From an uncultured Erysipelotrichaceae bacterium (GTDB lineage: Bacteria; Bacillota_I; Bacilli_A; Erysipelotrichales; Erysipelotrichaceae), in assembly GCA_902795875.1 (NCBI GenBank), contig CADBND010000199.1, forward strand, positions 1 to 5,270: a stretch of 5,270 nt of DNA. The letters run 5' to 3'. The notes under the pieces are model-generated. The model saw nothing but the letters and a program-made list of their open reading frames with translations, made no database searches and had not been told where the DNA came from. The translations under genes and the position numbers were made by a program. Numbering within the stretch: position 1 is the stretch's first letter; every line of letters begins with the position of its first letter. This document shows positions 1 to 5,270 of this stretch, piece by piece.

Positions 1-882
1 ACGGATCGTCTGGTCATTGTTCAGGATCTCCTGTGCCTTCGCAATGACTTCCTGTTCATCCTTTGACAAAGGCTTGAACTCCTTCATATAAGACAGATTG
101 TCCTCCATCTGAGCGATATTGGACATACCGGAAAGAACAGTGATAATGCCATCGAGGGAAGCGACATAACGGATCGCCCAAGACGCAAAGGAAGCGTCAG
201 GATCGTAGTCTTTAAACAGTTTCTTCACTTCCGGCATCGGATCAGCCAGCTTGCCTCCCTTGATCGGCTCCATGACCGTCAAAGGCTTATTGTGTTTCCT
301 GGCGACCTCATAACATCTTCTCGACTGTATCTTTTCATCTTCCCAGTCGGCATAATTGATCTGCAGCTGAATGTAATCCACATCCGGATGCTCACTGAGA
401 AGTCTGTCGAGCAGTTCCGGCGAACCATGGAAGGAGAAACCGTAATGTCTGATCAGACCTTCTTCCTTTCGCTCCTTCACAAAGTCCCAGAGATGATAGG
501 CATCATACTTGTCGACATTGCGCTCACCCAGGGCATGCAGAAGATAGAAATCGAAATAACCGGCACCTGTCCTCTCCAAAGAAGTATAGAATTCCTGTTT
601 CGCAAATTCCTCATCCGTGCACTTCGGATAACCGGCATTCAGTTTGGTACATACATAATACGCATCACGTGGATATCTCTCTGCCACCGCCTTGCGGAAT
701 GCCTCTTCCGATTCACCCTCGTCATAGACATAGGCCGTATCGAAATATTTTCCTCCCGCCGCAATAAACAGATCCGCCATCTTCTTCGTCTGTTCCACAT
801 CGATCGAACCGTCTTCATTCTTAGGCAGACGCATCAAACCGAAACCGAGTTTGAATATGTCCTTACCCAGATAGTCTCCCAT
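1..882 (-). CDS. Aldo/keto reductase, probably the ferredoxin-domain type; C-terminus cut off by the window edge
   Basis: The frame stays open for 294 codons to the left edge, so the 3' end is missing. The protein is a predicted cytoplasmic NAD(P)H-dependent oxidoreductase with an aldo/keto reductase barrel. Visible family landmarks are GFGLMRLP near residues 13-20, FDTAYVY with the tetrad residues Asp48 and Tyr53, Lys80 in YVCTK, His116 in FYLLHAL, and a late cofactor-binding stretch SGMSNIAQMEDN at about 251-262. The overall pattern fits the COG1453-like group, whose members usually carry a C-terminal 4Fe-4S cysteine cluster just after the point where this window ends; that domain cannot be seen here. 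The start at 882 is chosen because GGAGGAA lies just upstream; an in-frame ATG at 897 would contain that ribosome binding site within the coding region. The gene lies downstream of the RyR gene on the same strand, but a probable terminator separates them, so it is likely independent. The substrate is unknown. Confidence 0.93.
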   Translation of the reverse strand, partial: MGDYLGKDIFKLGFGLMRLPKNEDGSIDVEQTKKMADLFIAAGGKYFDTAYVYDEGESEEAFRKAVAERYPRDAYYVCTKLNAGYPKCTDEEFAKQEFYTSLERTGAGYFDFYLLHALGERNVDKYDAYHLWDFVKERKEEGLIRHYGFSFHGSPELLDRLLSEHPDVDYIQLQINYADWEDEKIQSRRCYEVARKHNKPLTVMEPIKGGKLADPMPEVKKLFKDYDPDASFASWAIRYVASLDGIITVLSGMSNIAQMEDNLSYMKEFKPLSKDEQEVIAKAQEILNNDQTIR

Positions 883-888
883 TATCTC

Positions 889-896
889 TTCCTCCA
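889..896 (-). promoter_or_regulatory. Ribosome binding site of the aldo/keto reductase
   Basis: On the minus strand TGGAGGAA precedes ATG 882 by about six bases. It overlaps the alternative in-frame ATG at 897 and so decides in favour of the shorter start. Confidence 0.7.
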
Positions 897-903
897 TTTA
901 TGT

Positions 904-948
904 CTATATTTTATACTATCTTCAATTCGAAAAGATATGTCGAGACCC
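904..948 (-). promoter_or_regulatory. Possible promoter of the aldo/keto reductase gene
   Basis: Reading the minus strand, TCGACA (five of six matches to a -35 box) is followed 19 bases later by TAGTATAAAAT, an AT-rich -10-like segment, and then the ribosome binding site. The spacing is longer than ideal and the -10 match is partial. A short inverted repeat, TATCTT/AAGATA with a nine-base spacer (917-937), lies between the boxes and could be an operator. Weak evidence; this is the only plausible promoter in the gap between the two minus-strand genes. Confidence 0.35.
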
Positions 949-973
949 TCTGTTTCCCCAAACAGATCTACAG

Positions 974-1001
974 TAAAAGAAGATCCTGCCGGATCCCCTT
1001 T
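974..1001 (-). terminator. Probable intrinsic terminator after the RyR gene
   Basis: Immediately after the TAG stop at 1004-1006, the minus strand can form a hairpin of AAGGGGATCC and GGATCTTCTT around a GGCA tetraloop (977-1000). It has about ten pairs, including two G-U wobbles, and its 3' arm runs into TTCTTTTA. The central GATCC/GGATC pairing is solid. The U-tract is short and interrupted, so termination may be partial. Confidence 0.5.
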
Positions 1002-1003
1002 TT

Positions 1004-2830
1004 CTATTTCACATCCAGGATATCGCAAAGATGTTCCACGATGTCCTTATCGGCCTGTATATAATCGACACGCTTTTTGCTTCCGCATTCTTCCATCAGT
1101 GCATTCACCTTGTCTTCCACGGCCTTCAGCTTATTGTATTCCACCATGGCCGGATGAAGTTTCAGTTCCGGATCATTTGCCCGCTTTCCATCATACTTCT
1201 TGATGATCGAAGCGGTCTGTTTCATATCTGCCTTCCGCCAGCCGTTCATCCTCTGATATGCATTCCAGCGTTCATGTTCGGCGATCATCATCTTCTTCAT
1301 GTTTTTCTCATCCGCAAGCCACGCATCGATAAATTCCCTGTCGCTCATCTTCTCATCTTTTTTGAATGAAAGGATATATCGCTTCTTGAATCTTAAGCCC
1401 ATCGCCGCCGCAAATGAAGAACGCTGATTCTGATACTGATAAAAACCGGTATCCTGAAGAAGTTTCTCTTCATCGCCGTTTTCCTTATCCCCATGTATGT
1501 AGAAAAGATGGACCTTTCTTGCAGCCTTCTCCATCGGCGGATCGATCAGTCTGTCATAAGTATAAGACTTGGAGATATCGCCAAACAATTCTACTCCGTT
1601 TTCCTCTCCGATGATCTTCTGCAGCTCGCCATTGGCTATATAGCACATTATTTTCGGACAGGACAGTGACTCGCCCTTTGAAGAAAGATGACGGCGTATG
1701 CGCATCGTCGCATCATAGTTTTTCTTATCATCATCATAGAGGACGAAGATCAGATCGGGCATTCCCTCTATCGCCTCACATTCCTTTCCGTAAGCCTGTT
1801 CTTTCACATGGATATCGTAGTGATCTGCCTCCGGAGCTTCCCTGAGCAACGTATCATAAAGATCGGAAGCGTTCGGTCCGATCAAAGTAACCGTGTTTTT
1901 CCCATCCGGTTTGATCATAAGACAAAGCAGATCCTTGAGGAAAGAAACTGCGATGTTATTGTCGGAAATAAGAGCCACATTCAGATCTTTTTTCACCGCC
2001 AGAAGATCGCTGCATTTGCCCAGCGCTTCGATGGAAAGAGAGGCATTCTTATCGATATGACGAAGATAGACCTTGTCGGAATACTGTCTGTCCAGATCGA
2101 AAAGCAGTTCTTTCTGCCGATCGCTTGCAAGGATCCTTACAACTGTGTTCTCGATCCTGTAATTCTCATCTTTCAGAAGGTCCTCACAGAGTTTCTGGGC
2201 ATTTTTGATCACCTCGATGTCATCATCGCCGCTCACATAGAATTCATATTTTCCTTTTTTCCGTAACGGGACCTCATCGATGTCAAAGCTCACGCTGCTG
2301 CCACCGATCTGCCGGATTCTGCTGAAAAATTCATCCTTCGCATCCGGTATATTGCAGAATATCAGCATATCGCCATTCCTTTTTGCCGCAATGCTTTCGG
2401 CGATCCGCAGGGTGTTTTCATCCACATGTGAAAAGATATGATATCTCTTCTTCAGAAGATAAGTTAATAAAGTCCCCACACGCGAAGACAAACTGAAAAG
2501 GAATAAGGATGTGACCAGAGGTCCGATGATATACAGACTGTACAGCAAAGCCCTGTACAACAAAAACACCGGTCTTTCCATATCTAACTGATAAGGCAGA
2601 TCGCCATCCACGCCCAACGCAATACCGGAAAGCCCCGAACGGATACTTTCGATCAGTGCGATCGGAAGATCATCGTCCGGCCAGTAAGACGGGAAAACCA
2701 GTGCAGCAATCGCCAGTGACAGGTACACACCAAAAGTCAGAGACATGTCGCGGACATCACCGTCATTCGTGAGGATATGAAAGATACCGACCAGGATAAG
2801 TATGATTGCGATCGTGATATAAAGCAGCAC
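1004..2830 (-). CDS. Membrane protein with degenerate TrkA-N/Rossmann-like regions and C-terminal RyR domain
   Basis: With the start chosen here the protein has 608 residues. Hydrophobic segments lie at about 1-20, 30-47 and 88-115, followed by a basic stretch (LLKKRYH, 125-131) that marks entry into the cytoplasmic part. Residues about 130-280 and 282-430 look like two successive Rossmann/TrkA-N-type units. Each has a hydrophobic strand followed by a helix (HIFSHVDENTLRIAESI; NVALISDNNIAVSFLKDLL), but neither has a clear GxGxxG loop. The C-terminus is a recognisable RyR domain, about 512-575, with EHERWNAYQRMNGWR and DPELKLHP as key motifs, preceded by a conserved-looking QNQRSSFAAAMGLRFKK segment (467-483). 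TrkA-N units usually bind NAD or related nucleotides; prokaryotic RyR proteins occur in predicted conflict and nucleotide-signalling systems. The gene is transcribed head-to-head with the TIR gene. The start is uncertain: GTG 2830 has GAAGGGGGAC eight bases upstream and lies below a good promoter. ATG 2941 (645 aa) has no ribosome binding site and would translate the AT-rich promoter DNA. ATT 2881 (625 aa) follows AAAGGAAG. Function in this organism is not shown by the sequence. Confidence 0.85.
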   Translation of the reverse strand: MLLYITIAIILILVGIFHILTNDGDVRDMSLTFGVYLSLAIAALVFPSYWPDDDLPIALIESIRSGLSGIALGVDGDLPYQLDMERPVFLLYRALLYSLYIIGPLVTSLFLFSLSSRVGTLLTYLLKKRYHIFSHVDENTLRIAESIAAKRNGDMLIFCNIPDAKDEFFSRIRQIGGSSVSFDIDEVPLRKKGKYEFYVSGDDDIEVIKNAQKLCEDLLKDENYRIENTVVRILASDRQKELLFDLDRQYSDKVYLRHIDKNASLSIEALGKCSDLLAVKKDLNVALISDNNIAVSFLKDLLCLMIKPDGKNTVTLIGPNASDLYDTLLREAPEADHYDIHVKEQAYGKECEAIEGMPDLIFVLYDDDKKNYDATMRIRRHLSSKGESLSCPKIMCYIANGELQKIIGEENGVELFGDISKSYTYDRLIDPPMEKAARKVHLFYIHGDKENGDEEKLLQDTGFYQYQNQRSSFAAAMGLRFKKRYILSFKKDEKMSDREFIDAWLADEKNMKKMMIAEHERWNAYQRMNGWRKADMKQTASIIKKYDGKRANDPELKLHPAMVEYNKLKAVEDKVNALMEECGSKKRVDYIQADKDIVEHLCDILDVK

Positions 2831-2836
2831 AGAAAA

Positions 2837-2846
2837 GTCCCCCTTC
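2837..2846 (-). promoter_or_regulatory. Ribosome binding site supporting the GTG start of the RyR gene
   Basis: GAAGGGGGAC on the minus strand has its G-run ending eight bases before GTG 2830. It is the best purine-rich site among the conventional starts (ATG/GTG/TTG) of this gene. If translation really starts upstream, this stretch instead encodes the Gly-Lys-Gly-Asp before the first helix. Confidence 0.45.
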
Positions 2847-2894
2847 CCGAAATATCTGAAAGCCTCTATTATCTCGTAAATACGTACAGCTTCC

Positions 2895-2922
2895 TTTATA
2901 ATAATTATATAGACTATATAAC
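2895..2922 (+). promoter_or_regulatory. Candidate promoter of the TIR gene
   Basis: TTTATA (2895-2900) and TATAAC (2917-2922) are 16 bases apart, a moderate match to -35 and -10 boxes, and would start transcription about 30 bases before the TIR start codon. A perfect TATAAT at 2897-2902 is an alternative -10 with only a poor -35. The AT-rich composition makes chance matches easy, so the exact boxes are uncertain, although a plus-strand promoter must lie close by. Confidence 0.4.
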
Positions 2923-2933
2923 AATAATCCCAA
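2904..2933 (-). promoter_or_regulatory. Predicted sigma-A-type promoter of the RyR gene
   Basis: On the minus strand TTGGGA (-35, 2933-2928) and a perfect TATAAT (-10, 2909-2904) are separated by 18 bases. The expected transcript start, near 2897, leaves a leader of about 65 bases before GTG 2830 and excludes ATG 2941 from this transcript. The -10 box overlaps the left arm of the 17-bp palindrome. Confidence 0.5.
2905..2921. repeat. Perfect 17-bp palindrome between the divergent genes; candidate shared operator
   Basis: TTATATAG and CTATATAA are exact reverse complements around a single central A. The palindrome overlaps the predicted -10 boxes on both strands, which is where a dimeric regulator could control both genes together. 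No regulator gene is visible in the window. AT-rich DNA produces palindromes by chance more readily than mixed DNA. Confidence 0.6.
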
Positions 2934-2946
2934 TCAAACATATCAT

Positions 2947-2952
2947 GAGGTG
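2947..2952 (+). promoter_or_regulatory. Ribosome binding site of the TIR gene
   Basis: GAGGTG with its GAGG core six bases before ATG 2957 is a well-placed Shine-Dalgarno sequence and fixes the start of the TIR protein. Confidence 0.8.
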
Positions 2953-2956
2953 AACC

Positions 2957-4993
2957 ATGGCAGAAAAAGTATTCATAAGCTATTCCCACCAGGACTCCAT
3001 ATGTGCACACGGCATCGCCCGCTATCTGGCACGCCACGATTGTGACGTATGGATCGACTCCCAGGCTCTCTCTCTGGGAGACAAGTGGGCAGGAAGCATC
3101 GAGACCGCCCTTGATGAAGCCGACATCGTGATCGGCATCCTGTCCTCCTCCTCACTGAGAAGAGACGAAGTACTCAAAGAGATCGGTCATTCCTTAAACA
3201 GGATGGAGAAAGAAGGAAGCGAGAATTTCCGACTCTTTTTTGTCGTCATCGGACAGATTCACCCCTCCTGGTTCAAAGACCACGAAGGGACTGAAAGGAT
3301 ACGGAAATATCTTTCCCAATACCAGTACATTCAGCTCAGTGCCTATGGCGAAGTTACGATCGAAGCCATGAAAAAACTGCTGACAGCGATCCGCAGAAAA
3401 GGCGTCGAAGAAGGTGGAAACACGCTTGTCGAAAACACCGCAAACGGATTCATCAATCAGAACTCCCTTCCGGAAAAAGCCTTCGACAACCGCGGCAACA
3501 ACATCTACTACAAGGTCTTCCCCGCCGATCTGGCTCCTTCCACCATCTATCCCTTTGCCTTGGACAAACAATGGCTCCCGGAAGTCTTTTACGACAAGAG
3601 CACCGATCTCTATAAAGACTTCGAAAAAGAAGGATTCACCTCGGAAAAAGTAAAAGAATATATCGAGGTATTCAAGAAAAGGAATTTCGAGCTCTCCTTC
3701 TTCCAGTTCAAACAGATCGTCATAAAACTCAACACGATCCTTTATGAACCCTATTTTCAGAAACTCATCCTGTCCGACAGCGAAGACAAGAAAGCCTTTC
3801 TCTTCCTTCTTTCTAACGGAAGCATCGTCATCCTCCTCAACAACGATCAGATGACACCATTCGTACATGAAAGAAGCAACGACCCGAAAAAGAATGAGAT
3901 CTATGATGCCTGGAACCGGATCTGTCAGGAAGTCTCCGTCTACTGCATAAGAGAAAACTGGGCTTCTTCCATCGACTCGCACTCCAAGGACTTTCTGCGC
4001 TTCTGTTCCAATATGGCCATGGACCATGAAAACAACGTCCTGCTTGCGCAAGCTATGTCTTTAGACAAGGACCAGCTCAATTCCTTTCTGGTCACCCTCA
4101 AGACCATATCCATGCAGGCATTCTGCCAGACACATATGAACGGAACACAATCACAGGACAAAGTCGACGACTACAGCCGTTCCAGTTTCTATCACAACTA
4201 CATCGTCAAAGATCCAACCTTCGAAAGACCTGATCCGGTATACGAATGTCTCTTTGACCCGAACAAGCCCTTCCATCATGAACTGAAGAGACTGATCGAT
4301 ATCTTCTACAATTCCATCTTCTGCAACACCCTTCAATGCGACGCCAGTCTTCCCGATGACATCCGGCCGGAAAACTTCTTTCTCCATTCCCTGTATCTGC
4401 AGGCAGGAGAAAAGGAAGTCAGCATCGAAGAGCTGCAATACGCCTTCTCCGAATTTTTCGCCAACTGCGAGATCCTCGACGAGATCACAGACATCGGCAG
4501 TGAACTCTATCTTCAAAACTGGGACTTACACAAAATCACCCAGTTACGAAACAAAGAAGCCTGGTACGAATATGTGGAACTGCTGGAACTGATCAACCGC
4601 CGATCCAATTTCTGGAAAGTCGACTTCAACGAGATCGAACTGTTGCTTCAGCGCTTCTTAAAATGTTTCGATAAAAACGGCACACCGGCATCCTCATCGG
4701 ATATCACCTTCAGCTTCCGTGTACTGATCGGATCGAAAGTCCTCGACATCGTAAAGACCGAAAAAGTCGCCAAGATAAAGGAATACATCGGATCCTTCGC
4801 TGACCCCGGCAAGATCCCTTTGAAAGTCTTGTTCTGTATCGGTGACCTCAGCAGGAACGAACGCAAGGAAATGATCTTCTTACCGGTAACGCTGTTCAAC
4901 GGCCGCATCGACACCTCCGACGGCAATTCCTACTTCAATTCCCTGAAAGAATTCCTGATCAGACAATGTGATTTCGTTGAGATCAATCAGTAA
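2957..4993 (+). CDS. TIR-domain protein with long unrecognised C-terminal region
   Basis: The protein has 678 residues. Residues about 1-148 form a TIR domain: it opens with KVFISYSHQD (4-13), then HDCDVWIDSQALSLGDKW (28-44), the hydrophobic strand ADIVIGILSSSS (55-66) and the helix RRDEVLKEIGHSL. In this helix Glu75 sits where TIR NADases carry their catalytic glutamate; the tryptophan often found four residues earlier is absent. Many bacterial TIR domains hydrolyse or cyclise NAD+ in antiphage systems; others are only scaffolds. Residues about 150-678 match no family I recognise. They look globular, mixed helical, rich in aromatic residues (many Phe/Tyr/Trp) and lack obvious membrane segments, NTPase motifs or repeats, so they may be the sensor or oligomerisation part. 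The GAGGTG site fixes the start. The gene is divergent from the RyR membrane-protein gene, with start regions 15-126 bp apart depending on that gene's start, and ends before a strong terminator, so it is probably monocistronic. A soluble cytoplasmic location is expected. Confidence 0.93.
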   Translation: MAEKVFISYSHQDSICAHGIARYLARHDCDVWIDSQALSLGDKWAGSIETALDEADIVIGILSSSSLRRDEVLKEIGHSLNRMEKEGSENFRLFFVVIGQIHPSWFKDHEGTERIRKYLSQYQYIQLSAYGEVTIEAMKKLLTAIRRKGVEEGGNTLVENTANGFINQNSLPEKAFDNRGNNIYYKVFPADLAPSTIYPFALDKQWLPEVFYDKSTDLYKDFEKEGFTSEKVKEYIEVFKKRNFELSFFQFKQIVIKLNTILYEPYFQKLILSDSEDKKAFLFLLSNGSIVILLNNDQMTPFVHERSNDPKKNEIYDAWNRICQEVSVYCIRENWASSIDSHSKDFLRFCSNMAMDHENNVLLAQAMSLDKDQLNSFLVTLKTISMQAFCQTHMNGTQSQDKVDDYSRSSFYHNYIVKDPTFERPDPVYECLFDPNKPFHHELKRLIDIFYNSIFCNTLQCDASLPDDIRPENFFLHSLYLQAGEKEVSIEELQYAFSEFFANCEILDEITDIGSELYLQNWDLHKITQLRNKEAWYEYVELLELINRRSNFWKVDFNEIELLLQRFLKCFDKNGTPASSSDITFSFRVLIGSKVLDIVKTEKVAKIKEYIGSFADPGKIPLKVLFCIGDLSRNERKEMIFLPVTLFNGRIDTSDGNSYFNSLKEFLIRQCDFVEINQ

Positions 4994-5005
4994 AAACCAT
5001 TATAT

Positions 5006-5045
5006 AAGCCGGTCAACTTCATATGGAACTGACCGGCTTTTTCTT
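5006..5045 (+). terminator. Strong intrinsic terminator after the TIR gene
   Basis: AAGCCGGTCA (5006-5015) and TGACCGGCTT (5030-5039) form a perfect ten-pair stem around a 14-base loop, followed by TTTTTCTT. It begins 12 bases after the TAA stop. It also lies just beyond the stop of the convergent gene; on the minus strand the following bases are AT-rich but lack a clean U-run, so two-way use is possible but weaker. Confidence 0.88.
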
Positions 5046-5270
5046 CTATCCCTTATCTTTCAGATCGGAAACGACCTCCACGATATCCTTGACACCGGAC
5101 ACCCCGTGTTTTCTCTCATTGGCACCGGCATCCTTATCCAAAGCCGCCTTGATCGAATCCACATCATCCACCAGACCCGCAACGGAAGCCACCGTATCCA
5201 GTCCAAGTATGGATGCGATATCCGCAATGATCGTCGCCGTTTCCGAGACACCGATCTCTTCTGACTCCAG
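5046..5270 (-). CDS. C-terminal 74 residues of an unrecognised protein, entering from the right edge
   Basis: An open minus-strand frame runs from the right edge to a TAG stop at 5046-5048, so the start and most of the protein lie outside the window. The visible part is helical and rich in Ala, Val, Ile, Asp and small residues. A hydrophobic stretch at about 11-35 (ETATIIADIASILGLD, then TVASVAGLVDD) is followed by a charged linker (DKDAGANERKHG) and a final amphipathic helix ending in DLKDKG. The composition resembles the non-catalytic helical parts of secreted, toxin-like or phage structural proteins, but no family can be named. It is convergent with the TIR gene, sharing only the terminator region. 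It is favoured over the overlapping plus-strand frame (4968-5264) because that one overlaps the TIR stop and the terminator, and its product is rich in Arg, His and Ile with no domain-like character. Confidence 0.7.
   Translation of the reverse strand: MESEEIGVSETATIIADIASILGLDTVASVAGLVDDVDSIKAALDKDAGANERKHGVSGVKDIVEVVSDLKDKG

Noticed and set aside
292..1203. 303-codon open frame on the plus strand
   Set aside because: It lies antisense to the reductase, crosses the intergenic gap and enters the RyR gene; the translation has no domain features, whereas the opposite strand encodes clear aldo/keto reductase motifs.
1688..2266. 192-codon plus-strand frame antisense to the RyR gene
   Set aside because: Its Ile/Phe/His-rich translation mirrors the Asp/Lys/Glu codons of the real gene and shows no domain or start signal.
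2945..2953. Three-codon upstream frame ATG-AGG-TGA overlapping the TIR ribosome binding site
   Set aside because: It has no ribosome binding site of its own and arises from the GAGGTGA Shine-Dalgarno sequence; a chance overlap is the simplest explanation.
2942..3037. Extension of the RyR gene to an ATG at 3037, giving 677 residues
   Set aside because: It would overlap the start of the TIR gene head-on, including its ribosome binding site and conserved FISYSHQD motif; the added residues are not protein-like and no ribosome binding site precedes that ATG.
3194..4051. 285-codon open frame on the minus strand inside the TIR gene
   Set aside because: It is a shadow of the TIR coding frame: its translation is low in complexity with runs of Val, Phe, Asp and Glu mirroring the opposite-strand codons, and it lacks a ribosome binding site.
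1..5270. CRISPR array, tRNA or rRNA genes, insertion sequence ends
   Set aside because: No regularly spaced direct repeats, cloverleaf-like segments, transposase motifs or long terminal inverted repeats are visible; nearly all the sequence is explained by the four genes.

Overview
The window looks like an accessory segment of a low-to-moderate GC bacterial chromosome, most likely from an anaerobic Bacillota (Firmicutes). The lineage call is an inference from strong GGAGG/GAGGTG-type ribosome binding sites, Lys/Glu/Ile-rich proteins, and an aldo/keto reductase of a type common in anaerobes. Nothing in the window fixes the genus.

Layout from left to right: (1) positions 1-882, minus strand, most of an aldo/keto reductase whose C-terminus runs off the left edge; (2) a roughly 120-bp gap with its ribosome binding site, a possible promoter and a probable terminator of the next gene; (3) about 1004-2830, minus strand, a membrane protein with N-terminal hydrophobic helices, two degenerate Rossmann/TrkA-N-like regions and a C-terminal RyR (ryanodine-receptor repeat) domain; (4) a short AT-rich divergent promoter region centred on a perfect 17-bp palindrome; (5) 2957-4993, plus strand, a 678-residue protein with an N-terminal TIR domain and a long unrecognised C-terminal region; (6) a strong intrinsic terminator; (7) 5046-5270, minus strand, the last 74 residues of an unrecognised protein that enters from the right edge.

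The point of interest is the head-to-head pair in the middle. A soluble TIR protein faces a membrane-anchored protein carrying nucleotide-binding-like folds and a RyR domain, and the two share one promoter/operator segment. Many bacterial TIR domains consume NAD+ or make NAD-derived signals, as in Thoeris, and TrkA-N and RyR domains belong to the nucleotide-centred conflict repertoire described in comparative genomics. I therefore propose a two-gene, Thoeris-like antiphage or stress module: the TIR protein would sense the trigger and change NAD metabolism or make a signal, and the membrane RyR protein would respond or act as the effector. This is inference. The domain calls are visible in the sequence; the coupling and the immune function are not demonstrated. 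The flanking reductase and the partial right-hand gene look like unrelated neighbours.
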